From Glandiceps talaboti (taxonomy: Eukaryota > Hemichordata > Enteropneusta > Spengelidae), in contig NC_135568.1 of NCBI RefSeq assembly GCF_964340395.1, forward strand, positions 1,247,501-1,311,500: 64,000 nucleotides of DNA, written 5' to 3'. The position numbers and the translations under genes were made by a program. Each line of letters opens with the position of its first letter. Within the stretch, counting starts at the first letter, position 1. The notes under the pieces were generated by a model, which did not search any database, was not told the DNA's origin, and was given only the letters and a program-made list of their open reading frames with translations. Shown here piece by piece: positions 23,801 through 37,200 of the stretch.

Positions 23801-26120
23801 ACTTTCCAAAAATGTTATACAAAAGTTTCTAAATTTTGTGACAATTTTTGAATCTTTTTGACAACATATCCGATTTCAATATCTTAATGAAATAGATCAA
23901 CTAACACAGAAGCAATCTATTGAATGGGAAAATATCTATGGCTGTGGAAGGGTCAAAGGTTAAAGGTCATAGCTGGGTCATTTGTGTTTTCTACTTGATT
24001 GTCTGTCGTTGCATGTACATTATTTCCATATCTTCTCAGTATTTAACTTTGCAATATACAATTTGAAATTTTCAGACTCAACTCTGGACGACAAATATAC
24101 AACAGTATTAGATTTGATGGAAAACACAGACTTAAATAAACAAGACAGGCATATTTATATGTAAACCTCTTCAAATAAACGATTAAAAAATGGCTGGGTT
24201 ATATGTTTGTACATTTATCTTACCAAAATATTGGATGGGACTGAACATTCCTTCAATAAATAAACAAGTTTAACACTTGGAGGAAAACAGTGAAACAAAT
24301 TTTCCAAGATAGTGTAAAAACTTGTTTTCACTTATTTACTGTTTTTTATGATTTTAATCACATTATTTGCATAAAATTCAAATTGGCTGAATTCCTATAA
24401 CGGAACCCCTAGGCTAGTCAATAAATATACTTAGAAAGGCCACTTAGCTGTAACATAATTGAGACTTTCTCATTGACTCCCTAGTTCCACATAATTTTAA
24501 AGTATGAAGCTATTGTAATATGAATGAGGCCACCTAACTTAAGCATATAAATTACCCCAAATAATGTATAGTATTGTCCATTACATTTAATCTTGAGAAA
24601 AAGCTATAACACAAATTGATGTTACATTTGGCTGTTCAAAAAACCACTGAAAAAAGTATCCTTTGACAGGGCTGTAAGCATAACAAAAAAACAAAATGTA
24701 CATCACATGTACAGTATCTATTTTGTCCATTTTAGTATGTTATCTGTTATGATGATCACCATGGTTACATATTCCTGTGATCACCATGGTGATATGAATG
24801 TGTAGCAAATAATTCTGAAAGAGAAAATGTCTGATTGTTTTGATTGAATGTCACTTTAAATTGTATGAACAATAATAAGAAAGTGACTCCCTCACTTGTC
24901 TTGTCTCTTTGTGACACCCCCACCCCCCACCCCCCACCCCCACCTCTACTTGGGAATGTCACTCAACCCTCAAACACAAGACAGTATGTGATACTGTTGA
25001 GGTCAAAGGTCATCCACGGGATGAAGCAGAATTTACATACTCAAATGCAGCTTACATACATCTATATTGATCTATTTCAACTAATTTTGTCCTTTTTTAG
25101 GTGATTACAGGTTTAGTATTTTCTGGACTAAAATGACAAGATCTTGGTTACAAATACAATATATCAACTATTAAAAAAACCACAAATACAGTAACCAATT
25201 ATTTACAACTACTAACCACTTTCTCAAAATGTTTACTTTGCATTTGTAATGCATGTGACTGTTTTTTTATTGTTAATCTTAGTCGTAACGTAATAAAAAA
25301 AATATTGGAAAATTAAAAAAATAAAATTCCATAACAACATCAGTTCAACAGTGGATATTCCTTTCTGAGATCTCAATCTGTTTGTTTTACTCTCAATGCT
25401 ACACACCACCAAATTTGTATTCCGCACTGAAGCATGCCCTCTAGAGTTCACTAATCAAGAGACGTTTGTTTTTACTTGAAACACTTCACATCAGCCATTT
25501 ACTGTGATTGTATCAACTAGTATTTCTGGTTGCCATTGGCAACCAAATGACACTAAATAAACACTCCTAGCAACAACATACTCTTGCTAAACATTTGAAG
25601 AACTAGGAAATACCAAGATGAAAAACATTCAAGCATCTAAAAAAAAATTGATAAACAAAAAGTTCTCTGCTCATTCTATTCAAAGATATGTACATTCACT
25701 GTAGAACTAAAAAATAGTCGGCCAAGAGTATGGCTTAGTCAAACGAAAAAATATTGAATATTTACACCACTTAAAACAAAGCACGCAGTTTTTGGTTAGA
25801 AATGGTCTACACACCCATTACCAAGATAGACAGAATAGACAGAATAGACATCTATATTCATCAAGGATATTGGATTTGAAAGTCTCACAAACCTTGAGTT
25901 GTACGGAACAAATAAAAAGACGATTCATCGTATCAAAAAAAAGGACTAGAATTATTTCAGACGACCAGTATGTGTTAAATGTACTGAGAAAAGAGTTCAA
26001 AGTCAACCCCAAGATATTTCAGAACTTCTTTTTCTAAGATGTGCATCCAATCTTCTGCAAATACGTTCTAACTCTATCCATCTTTCTAATGCTCCTCATA
26101 GTACAATTAGTCACGGCAAT
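23801..26120. other. Intergenic, no gene recognised
   Basis: AT-rich. It holds a C-rich run (24916-24945) and a perfect X-box-like palindrome GTTGCCATTGGCAAC at 25529-25543. The 25792-26037 open frame has a biased Lys/Arg/Ile composition and no splice or promoter context, so I do not call it. Confidence 0.55.
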
Positions 26121-26129
26121 CAACTTCCA

Positions 26130-26720
26130 TCATTCTGGTCATGTGATATGCATAGTGGGTCATGTCAGTCACATGACATCCAAGTCACTTCAGGGCAATC
26201 CTGTGATATGTCAATCGCATGACATTCAATCATATCAATAAGAGTGTATCAAATGACTTTAAGCCACTTTGATTAAGACAATTTTCACATATTTCCATAT
26301 CCAGTCACATGTCGATCACATGACATTCCATGGACAGGCTGATCCATTTATCAAAGTTCTCTATATGTTCCATGTTTAGTCACTTTTATATCGTCATCTC
26401 AGGGCGTTCATTCTGATGAATCAAATTCTTATAGACCATGTGACTGTCATGTGATACTTGTCAGTCCAATCATGCTCCATCTGTTGACATTATATTCTTT
26501 ATTCACCATGTGACCACCATGTGATACCTCTATCTGTCCAATCATGTCCCTCTCTAATGTCATGTGGTCCTTATCCACCATGTGATACTTCAGTCTGTCT
26601 GATTGTTGTCATGTACATATATTCCTATATACCACATGACCATCATGTGATACTTCAGTCTGTCCACGCATGTTCCTTCTCTGATGTCATGTGACTGCCC
26701 ACGTGCCTCATTATCATAAA
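26130..26720. repeat. Degenerate repeat region with about fourteen CATGTG/CACATG motifs
   Basis: Strings such as GTCATGTGATACTT, CCATGTGACCACCATGTGAT and CAGTCACATGACATCC recur every 20-70 bp, together with CAGTCTGTC. The TCATGTGA form is the M-box type bound by MITF/TFE bHLH factors in animals; function here is unknown. Confidence 0.7.
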
Positions 26721-27152
26721 GATCCTTGAGACGAATAACTTTCCCTGCAATAACAATAAATCCACAAATCAGAAAAACTGTTCATACTTTTATTCAAAAT
26801 CATTATACAGAAATTAAAATATGATAACAGAAAACTAAATTATTAGTGTGAGTAGACTAAATTACAAATATTTCTATCACATTAGTACAAGAAAATCATT
26901 ATGTTTCCTTCATCTATTCCTGTTTAGTTTTTAAAATCTTACAACTCTGATTGTAAGGCTGGATAAATAAAGTTGTGTGCATCACAAGTTTAAATCTACA
27001 ATACGTCAAACGGATAGAAATCACAATATTTATTTGGTTATCCACTTATTTCGGACTTTGTAAAAAAATGTATTTCTGTTCTTACTATTCTTCATACAGC
27101 AAAGAAATTCTCAAAATATTTCACAAGAAAAAGATTACAACATGGAGCACAT

Positions 27153-27910
27153 CTGTGAGTGACATCACAACACAAGATGCACATCTGAAAGTGACATCAC
27201 AACACAAGATGCACATCTGAAAGTGACATCACAACACAAGATGCACATCTGAGAGTGACATCACAACACAAGCACATCTGAAAGTGACATCACAACACAA
27301 GAAGCACATCTAAGAGTGACATCACAACACAAGAAGCACATCTGAGAGTGACATCACAACACAAGATGCACATCTGAGAGTGACATCACAACACAAGATG
27401 CACATCTGAGAGTGACATCACAACACAAGGAGCACATCTGAAAGTGACATCACAACACAAGAAGCACATCTGAGAGTGACATCACGTACAACACAAGATG
27501 CACATCTGAGAGTGACATCACAACACAAGAAGCACATCTGAAAGTGACATCACAACACAAGATGCACATCTGTGAGTGACATTACAACACAAGATGCACA
27601 TCTGAGAGTGACATCACAACACATTAAGATGCACATCTGATAGTGACATCACAACACAAGATGCACATCTGAGAGTGACATCACAACACAAGATGCACAT
27701 ATGAGAGTGACATCACAACACAAGATGCACATCTGAGAGTGACATCACAACACAAGATGCACATCTGAGAGTGACATCACAACACAAGATGCACATCTGA
27801 GAGTGACATCACAACACAAGATGCACATCTGAGAGTGACATCACAACACAAGATACACATCTGTGAGTGACATCACAACACAAGATGCACATCTGAGAGT
27901 GACATCAATA
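27153..27910. repeat. 32-bp minisatellite with TGACATCAC, about 23 copies
   Basis: The unit is GAGAGTGACATCACAACACA plus AGATGCACATCT. Variants AAGCAC, GGAGCAC and CTGAAAG are scattered. It lies downstream of the CAP-Gly gene stop (28196), perhaps within its 3' UTR. Confidence 0.96.
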
Positions 27911-28004
27911 AAATACAAAACCAAAAGTTGATCCACAACACAGCCAGAGTAGTGTTAACAATCTAAAACAAGATGGTGGCCTATAAAATAGTGTCAATGT
28001 TACC

Positions 28005-28192
28005 ATAGCACACAATGTCACACACCATGACACAGTGTGACACACCACAGCACACATTGTCACATACAATGAGTGACAAACCACAGCAGTGTCATGTACC
28101 ATGACACACGAGTGACAAACCACAACACACAATGTGTCACATACCATGGCACACACTGTGACAGATCACAGCACACAACACACAACAGCTGT
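28005..28192. repeat. CACA/GTGTCA low-complexity repeat
   Basis: Imperfect CACACCATGACACAGTGTGA-like motifs with internal dyad symmetry, ending immediately after the CAP-Gly gene stop codon, in its putative 3' UTR. Confidence 0.8.
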
Positions 28193-28195
28193 ACC

Positions 28196-28262
28196 TCAAA
28201 ATTCCACACAATATTGAAGAGCTTTCCTAGCCTCTATTTCACGCCTGGTTTTACCAAGAGGT
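28196..28262 (-). CDS. CAP-Gly gene terminal exon and stop
   Basis: The acceptor TCAATGCAAG completes the AG left by the previous exon and gives PLGKTRREIEARKALQYCVE and F, then TGA at 28198-28196. It is short (22 codons with stop) and was found by phase and by its helical, charged composition, so it is less certain than the longer exons. No clear - strand AATAAA lies close downstream; one occurs near 26785-26790. Confidence 0.7.
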
Positions 28263-31200
28263 CTTGCATTGAAAAGAACAAAATATAATAGTTGGATTCT
28301 GATACTGTTATTAACTTTATGTCTCTATGGCAACAGATTTAACGATTTTTTTATAGACAAGGAAAAAACCTTATAATAACCTTTTTAAAAAGATCACAAA
28401 ATATGAATAAAATAAAAATGAAATAAGACAAAATAAATCAAATTATATAAATACTATAATATAAAAGGAATATACATGAATGAATGAATAAATAAATAAA
28501 GTGAATGACGTGAATGAATGAATGAATGCATGCATGCATGAATGAATGAATAAATGAATAAAGTGAATGACGTGAATGAATGAATGAATGAATGAATAAA
28601 TGAATGAATAAATAAATAAAGTGAATGAATGAATGAATGAATGAATAAATAAATAAAGTGAATGAATGAATGAATGAATGAATGAATGAATGAATAAATA
28701 AAGTGAAATTTAACGATATCTATAACAGCTTGTGAATTTTTAAAAAAAAATGCTTGTATAGTTCTTTTACACACTTCTATAATGAAATCCTTGGTTAGTT
28801 CTATGTTTTAATGATGGCTCAGTTAAAAACAAAGAAATAGTTTATGTGTATATATTGGTAATACTTTCAATTCCTAATTTCACTTTTACAGGCTGAATGA
28901 CTTAGAGATGACAAAGTCAGGACACATACAACAACGTTTTATTTCAGTTCCTAAATTTCAGCAATAAATAATAATTTTCAGTTGGATACACATTTGTAGG
29001 GTCGCCATCTTACAAGCAGAGATGTTATAATTGTTGTCTAATGTACCACAGAGGGCATAATTCTGCTTTATTATATCGCCAGATTGAAGATATTTAGAAT
29101 TGCAATGGTCAGGATATGGGAAACACAGAATTAACTAAGACCACCACCCTACAGTAAATATTACTTTATGGTATGCTTTCCAACTCACCAAACTGTCGTG
29201 TTTTTATGATTTCTTACCTTTTACTTTTTAAATTGTTAGTATCTGCAGAGATAAGTTTCCGTCCCGGAGCTGATTTGGTTCGTTTTCTATGTGAATTGTT
29301 ATTACTATTATAAGTGCTACTACTTTGTATTGTCTTATTATTTGTCAAACTTTCTTCAGAAGTGCGACGAAATACACCAGTTTTTGGCCGTTGACTCAAT
29401 TGCTGAGATAACTGTAAATAAAAAACAATGAAAACTTTAAAACAAATGCCATAATGTCCATAAATAGCGCCCTCTTGTGTTTGTTTAGCATCAAAGTATA
29501 TAGTGCCCTCTTGTGTTTGTTTAGCATCAAAGTATACAGCGCCCTCTTGTGTTTGTTTAGCATCAAAGTATATAGTGCCCTCTTGTGTTTGTTTAGCATC
29601 AAAGTATACATTCGGTGGACTTGATTGATTCCCACAGTTTATCACGGTGTATTCCGGTTCAGTTTTTTTACACTTGTTTCAAACGGGGGTGTAGCGCACA
29701 CCGTCATTCTTTCGGGGATACCCGAATAGCCCATCCGAATTTGTCGGTTATAGACGATCAAACATGGCGGTGGGGAGTGATAAATGTAATCTGAAAGTTT
29801 ATATTTCTGTTATATGTACATAAAGTAGCAAAATAATGTACTTGCATATGAAGCTAAGAGTTGAAATATAATTTTAGAGTAGCTGTGCGAGTTTCATGAC
29901 ATCTATCAGGAGATGTCATATTTGAATAAGTGAACACTGTCAACTGACACTTGATTGGATTCGTTAGGCGTCGAACTATCCCAAGTGTGTGGTGGCATAA
30001 GCCGGTCGTGACCCCGTTGGAATCGACTGGGTCACTCAATCAAGTCCACCAACTACCCTCTTGTGCTTGGACGAGTTCAGGAAAAAAGCAGTTAGCGGTC
30101 TGTTAACTAGCCTGTCCATGGCACTAGCATAGTTTTCATCTGGCAAGAATGTCAGGAAACCTTTGTCAGCCATTTTGTTTATTTGCATGATGGGAGAAAT
30201 TCTCTCCACCAATAGGAGAGCAGGCAATTTCAAAGCCTATTCATTGTACCTGTACAATTTACAATAGGAAACCAATTGAATGGCAATATTAATTGTGCTT
30301 TTAGTTCTTTTTTTAATGTTTTTTTTTCTGTGTAGGTGACCACTTGGAATGTATATTGGACAAAAAAACTGACCTTTTTGTTAATGACACAAATTACATC
30401 TTGCATTGGTAAAAAGACACCGTGATTGCGATGACACCAAAAATATCGTTTACCGTTCAAAAACCCATCATGGCGACCAACTACAGAACAAAGAAGAAAT
30501 ATTGCAATATTAAATGATTATAATCTCGAACTGATCAAATAAACAAACATCAAATAATCAAACAAAATAACTACATTACTTCAGATAACCAAACATTTCA
30601 TATAAACAAATACTTAAGCTAACTAATCAGAATTCAGAAAAAAAAAACATTTCAAATTTCAAAGCACACAGGCTTTCACACTTCAGCAGGAAGAACTAAA
30701 AACATAGAAATCTGAATATTGACTATTTTAGCAAAATGCCAGACATGGTAAGGAAAATGTTGGAGAAAAACAAAGCACTCACACGACCAGATTCCAGGTT
30801 AAGAATTTTTGAACACTACTACTATTATAAAAGCACTTTTACACAACTTTATAATCTGTCAACTTACCGGGACTATCAAGCTGTAGTCCTACATATATAA
30901 TATGAGTAGAACCTACATTGTCTAAGTGTCCAATATACCGAACATAACCAGTTCTCTCTCCCCTTACCACAACATGGTCATCCAACTCCAATGGTAACCT
31001 GAAAATAAGACACAGGAATGTGTGACCTTTGACCCTACAGAACGCACCTTAGATCACTCTTAATTATTTGAACGCACCTTAGATTACTCTTAATTATTTG
31101 AACACACCTTAGATTACTTTTAATTATTTTGATCACCATTCATTTAGTTAGTTTTATTCACTTTACCTTAACCATTTACTGCAATTATCTCAAAACACAT

Positions 31201-34200
31201 TTGTTTAAAAACTAAACTAAAATATGAGATTCATTAGAAATACACAGAAACAACCACAAAACTATAATTTGTCACGATGGCAAATATGTTTTTTCTCGTG
31301 TACATCATACCTGAAAGAAGTACTTGAAAAATCACCACTTGTATTACATCATTATTTCAAATGTGTAAAAAAATTTATATATATAATATAAAAAATCTTA
31401 ATATTCACTGAATTTATGATACTACTGTAGCCCATAAACACCTTTCAATATCTCACCTACTGTAGCCCATAAGCACCTCTCAATATTTCTACTACAGTAG
31501 CCCACAACTCTCTACTAATGCAGCCCATAAGTAACTCTCCAGCTCTCTACTACTGCAGCCTACAAGCCTTTAAATCTCCCTACTTCTGTCAATCCTAAGC
31601 AGTATTCAATAATTCTACTAGAATAGTCAAAGATAAATACTTGAATCTTACCTTCTATGATTAATGACGACATTTTTGTCCATCAAAACTTGTAGTGGCA
31701 CTCGTTTCATACCGTTATTGTCCAGGGAATAACATGAATTGCATTTACATCCCTGTAAAGGCCCTGATACCGCTAGCAATGCTGGTGTACTCGTCCCCTG
31801 AGGTCGGGGTACCTTTGGTCGCTTCTTTTTAATATTCACACTAAACACACAAAAAATAACAACATTTCTCTTTATGTCTCCGTTGTACATGGTGTTTCAT
31901 CCATAAAAATCTCTTTATTTCTCCATGGTACATGGTGTTCAATCTCTTAAAAATCTCTATTTTTCCATGCTACATGGTGTTTCATCTACATAAGACCTTA
32001 CAAATTACTGCACAGTATTTAGAACTGATAAAAATGTTGTACATCTCATACTTCTGTTTTAAAATCATTTAAATATCAGAGGTCAGGAGTATGTCAGGGG
32101 GGTCAAGGGTCAAAGAGTAATCATGTCAGGGGTCAAGGGTCAAAGAGTAATCAAATTACACTTACCTATTGATATCAGGTAAATTAACAGACTCTTGCTC
32201 TGAACTATCGTTACTACCCTGGTCATCACCATGGTGACCTTCCACTTCATTTTCTATCCTTAATTCACAAATTCTTTCCCTCTGTAAGTGAAAAAGAGAA
32301 TCCAGAATTAAAAGATTGCAGACAAACAATGAAACAAGGAAGGTAGGAACTTCCACGCTTGTAATCACACTGGCATCTTATCACAGTCACTGTTATGTTG
32401 CCAAGTAACCAAAGCACATTTTAGGCACTTCATGCATGTTGCCCTCTAGTGGTGAATTGGTGTTATTCTCTCTTTTAAGGCTGATGAGAACTTTCCATTC
32501 AGAACTCCTACTATAATACTTACATCTTCTAAGAGTTCTTCCATCACATGGACTTTACTTCCTAGCCTTTCAATTTCTTCTCTTGCAGACAACAATTCCT
32601 CTTGAAGCTGAACTTTGGCATTATTAGCTGGAAGGGAAAACAATTTTTTCATTAGACCAGTTTTGCATCTTCCGGCAACATCTAACCGAAAATTTTAGTG
32701 TTCTGAAACGTTATCAAGTTCATTTCTAAAGATTACATACAAAAGAATAGGAAACTTGCAATCCAGACTGAGCATGCTCAGATGCAAAGGACTATGGGAT
32801 TATCTATGGTTATCGTAATATCTTATCTGAAGCTACCGATGCAATAAACCTCCCACACTGGTCAAGCTAAATATGAATTGATCATTTGTGGTATAAAAAA
32901 TGTATCAACATTGTTTACAATACTAATTGATTAGTATATATCATCACATTTGGGGGGGGGGGGGGGGGTTTACTCCCTCCTATTGGGTATACGTATATGT
33001 GCCGCCCTTTGAGGTAGGGTTTTTCACCCTTTGGTTTTGGGTCAAAATTGGTGTAAAATGGGGTCTGGGGTTGACAGCATTGGCCACACACCTCTACTAG
33101 TCCTGGCCAGTGGTACCCCTCTTGGGGTGACAACCTCACATGTTGCTATTTTAACCATTCTCCGTGAACATACTATCATTTATCAGAATAATATTCTAGT
33201 GACAGAGTTATACAATCAGTTCATATGATATAACAGCATAAAGTGTATAAATGCAAGGCATGGAACATAAAGTGTATCAATGCAAAGCATGGAACATAAA
33301 GCTGTCGGGTTAAATAAACAATGAAATATAAGTCTGCACAGACACTCAATCTTAGATAAACCAAACTGAAATTGTTTATACTACAAACTCTTAACTAGAT
33401 GTCTTGGACAGTGTGCTGAAAGAGGCTTTGGTGTACAATGCTGGAAACTATTCCAATTTACAGCAGAAGGTAAGGAACAGACTATTTGAAATATCTGCTG
33501 AAGAATTTTTTTTTTTTTCTTTTTTGCTAGAAATTGCTCCCAGCGATTTTCTTTTATGCAGACAGCTATACATAAGAATATGTTGTTTCCAATTTTCAAA
33601 GTAACTATATTTTACTGTCAGTGTCACTACTAATTTCATTAATGTTGAGAAACTTTTGTGACATATTTTGAAATGGTCTGACACATTAGTGAAATTAAAC
33701 AAATAAAAAAGAAAAATGTGTAATTTTTTAATATCAGATTCAGTGTGCAATGGATGGAGCTACATAATCCCAGACTCATTGCAATGGATCTCTACTATTC
33801 CTGATTTATTGCAATGGATGTCCACTTTTCCTGACAAACTTACCTTCTTGCCATTTCTTTTCCAGTAATTCTACATCAACAAGTGAACACTGTGTTTCTT
33901 TGTTAGTTTTAGCAACAGGTCGGATCCTCTTTACTCTGTTTGTCTCATTCACAATTTCCACTGGCAAAGAATGGTTTTTATGTGCCACCTGCCATCAAGA
34001 AGAAAATTTATGTTATACACACTGATTAACACTTAAGGATATTCACTGGCAAAGAATGGTTTCAGTTTATGTGCCACCTGCCACCAAGAAGAAATTGAAT
34101 TCTTCCAAATGTGTGCAATCAGATATTTGCTAAAAATGCACCCACCAAAGAATCATTTTTTCCTTCAAAATGCAATAAATGTTTTTTATGTACCATCTGT

Positions 34201-37200
34201 CTTAACGGAGAAGTTAAAAGTGATTCAAAGACAAGTATACTAAGATTTGCTAAAATTGTTTGGCGGTATTTTGGGGCACCTGTCTTTCACCTTAATTAAG
34301 TATTTTGTAGAGTGTAGGCAAGACTGGTTTTTATGTGTTGTGTATGAATATGAATGGATATCAAATGTGGGTGTTTTCATGTTTATAATGAACGAACCTA
34401 TTCAACACAAAAACTGGTCAGACAATTCTCATAGCATTTTACCTCATGCTAAAGGGTCAAAATAGAATGAGAAGGTTGGCTTATTCTCACATGCGTCTAT
34501 AGTAATGCATGTGAAGCGCGTTGAACGGGGGTTATGGTGTCGACCAGGAAATTGAATGTTTGTTATTTTTGTGTCGTGCCTAGGCAGTAATATTCTACTT
34601 CAGGTATGTAGAATTACATTATTCATAGTCCTAGTTATTGCAGAAGATGTACAGAGATAATTACAAACATGTCCTCAGAGTAAACATTCCTGCCTTCATT
34701 CACACATAATATTTATGGTTGTCCAAATAAAATTGAGAAATTTGTTGAACGGTCACCACAGGATCAGCACCCTAGTGCCCCAGAGAAACTCTGTGTTGTT
34801 CAGTAGGGTCAAACTAAACATCACCCTTATTACATGTACATACAGACCTGGTTAAAATTTTAATCAAACCAAGCCAACACTGGGCAGGTTGAAACCCTGG
34901 CTGCAAAGGTAAGAGGCGTATGAGTTAACTACTCGGCCACCGACAACCAGGTTTGTGTATCTGAGCTAGTTCAAACTTTTAAAGTATAAATAACTGTATG
35001 TGTGCCATTGATCAAAATATTAGGAAATGAAGCTGCTATTCACATATACATGTAGTGATGCCTTTCAAAGTGCCAAAATCAGGAATTTTTATTCAAACCC
35101 ATACGTTTGCAAAGGCAGGAAATTTCTTCATCAAATACAGAATGAATAAATAGTCCCTTGTAAGTTCAGCAGTGTTAGACTCATTGCATATAACTCTAGT
35201 GTACAGCCCTATTCATGTCTCTCTATGGCACCACTAAACATGATCTCAATCTGACATTTGGAATGTTTCTCTGCTACTTCATTTAGCATTTTTTACCTCT
35301 CCAATGTATTGATTGTTGACTGTTGTAACCAGCTGCATACAAGAGACATGTCAATTGCTGGTTTGCTACCTGAAATGACCACTTCACTTCAACACATTCA
35401 AATGTCAGTATGTCAGCACTGATATCAAGGTAGCAGTGTGTAACCCTTGGCAACCATCCAAGTAGATCACTAGCCTACCTGGCACACAACTCAACCTATA
35501 CTCCTGAGTCCTGGCTGTCTGTTTCTCTCTTTCAATACAATCCCATATACACAGCACATATTTTGTACAATTCTAGAATTGACAACACACAACTCAAACT
35601 ACTGTGGATACTCCCGAGTCCTGCCTGTATCTCTCTTTCAATACAATCCCATATATATAGCACATATTTTGTACAATTCTAGAATTGACGACACACAACT
35701 CAACCTACTGTGGACACTCCTAAATCCTGTCTGTATCTCTTTCAATACAATCCCATATATATAGCACATATTTTGTACAATTCTAGAATTGACGACACAC
35801 AACTCAACCTACTGAGGATACTCCCGAGTCCTGTCTCTCTCTCTCTCTCAATACAATCCCATATCTATATAGTACATCACAGCACATATTTTGCACAATT
35901 CTAGATTTGTTTCCCTCTAATTTTTGACATAAGGTCATTTGTCAACGTAACCATCTCCTGATCAGTTGACATTTGATTGGTTGCTGAGGTGTCACCATTG
36001 TAACTTATTCCCATTAAACCAATCAGAATAAAGCTATAGATATTGATAATTAACATACCCCATTGATTGGTTGTTGAGGTGTTGTCTTTGGTAAATGATC
36101 ATTCTGTAGACTCTCATTAGAGCTGGTAGAAGGCCTGGCAATAATCTTGGAACCTCTGGCTCTCCGAACAGGTGAACTTTGAGGTGATTCTTGTGGGGTG
36201 CTGTTTGACCTTGGTGATTTGGGTGATGACATTGACGATGAACACCGACTGCATATTGAGCAAGGTCTGTTAAAATCCTATCAAAACAATTCAATCATAT
36301 CAAAAGTTAAGAACATAAGAAGTACATTAAGTTTTCACAAGTTTGTACTGTGGTAGACATACTATGCTGTCTACAACAGATATGTGCTGTTGTACAGTGT
36401 TGTGTTGTGCTGTGCTGTGTATAAAGATATGTGCTGTTGTACTGTGGTAGACATGCTATGCTGTCTACAACAGATATGTGCTGTTGTACAGTGTTGTGTT
36501 GTGCTGTGCTGTGTATAACTGATATGTGTTGTCGTACAGTGGTAGACATGCTATGCTGTCTACAACAGATATGTGCTGTTGTACAGTGTTGTGTTGTGCT
36601 GTGCTGTGTATAAAGATATGTGCTGTTGTACTGTGGTAGACATGTATGCTAATATGCTGTCTACAACAGATATGTGCTGTTGTACAGTGTTGTGTTGTGC
36701 TGTGCTGTGTATAAAGATATGTGCTGTTGTACTGTGGTAGACATGCTATGCTGTGTACAACAGATGTGTGTTGTTGTACAGTTTTCGCAAGTTTGTACTG
36801 TGGTAGACATGCTATGCTGTCTACAACAGATATGTGTTGCTGTACAGTGTCGTGTTGTGTTGTGCTGTGCTGTGTATAACTGATATGTGTTGTCGTACAG
36901 TGGTAGACATGCTATGCTGTGTACAACAGATGTGTGCTGTTGTACAGTTTTCACAAGTTTTATAATTTGGCGTATATAATCTAGCCTGTACAGGATTTTA
37001 CATATTTTTATTAAGTGATAGGTAGTATGACAGCAGTGGTGAACAAATCCCCTGGTCCTGGATCCGGAACTAGCGATTTTATTGGGCGGACCACACAAAT
37101 TTAACCTTGTCTGGTCCGTCGGACCAGTACCTTACTGTTAATAACTATGTTAAAAAGTCGTCTGAATATACAGATTCATAGGTTAAGATTTAATGTTTCA

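Noticed and set aside
25792-26037. 81-codon open frame, Lys/Arg/Ile-rich
   Set aside because: No domain, start context, splice partners or repeat of pattern; length expected by chance in AT-rich DNA.
29396-29645. Open frames joining the 36-bp repeat to the exon at 29411 (YFDAKQTQEG repeats)
   Set aside because: A consensus acceptor at 29413-29412 and phase match to the CAP-Gly exon place the repeat in the intron.
34860-34950. tRNA gene on the - strand
   Set aside because: Same SINE family as 18710-18967, more diverged; acceptor stem not formed.
36034-36294. Alternative frame of the 36277-36059 exon (HRQCHHPNHQGQ...)
   Set aside because: Phase from the preceding exon and the Ser/Pro-rich composition favour the frame starting DFNRPCSIC.
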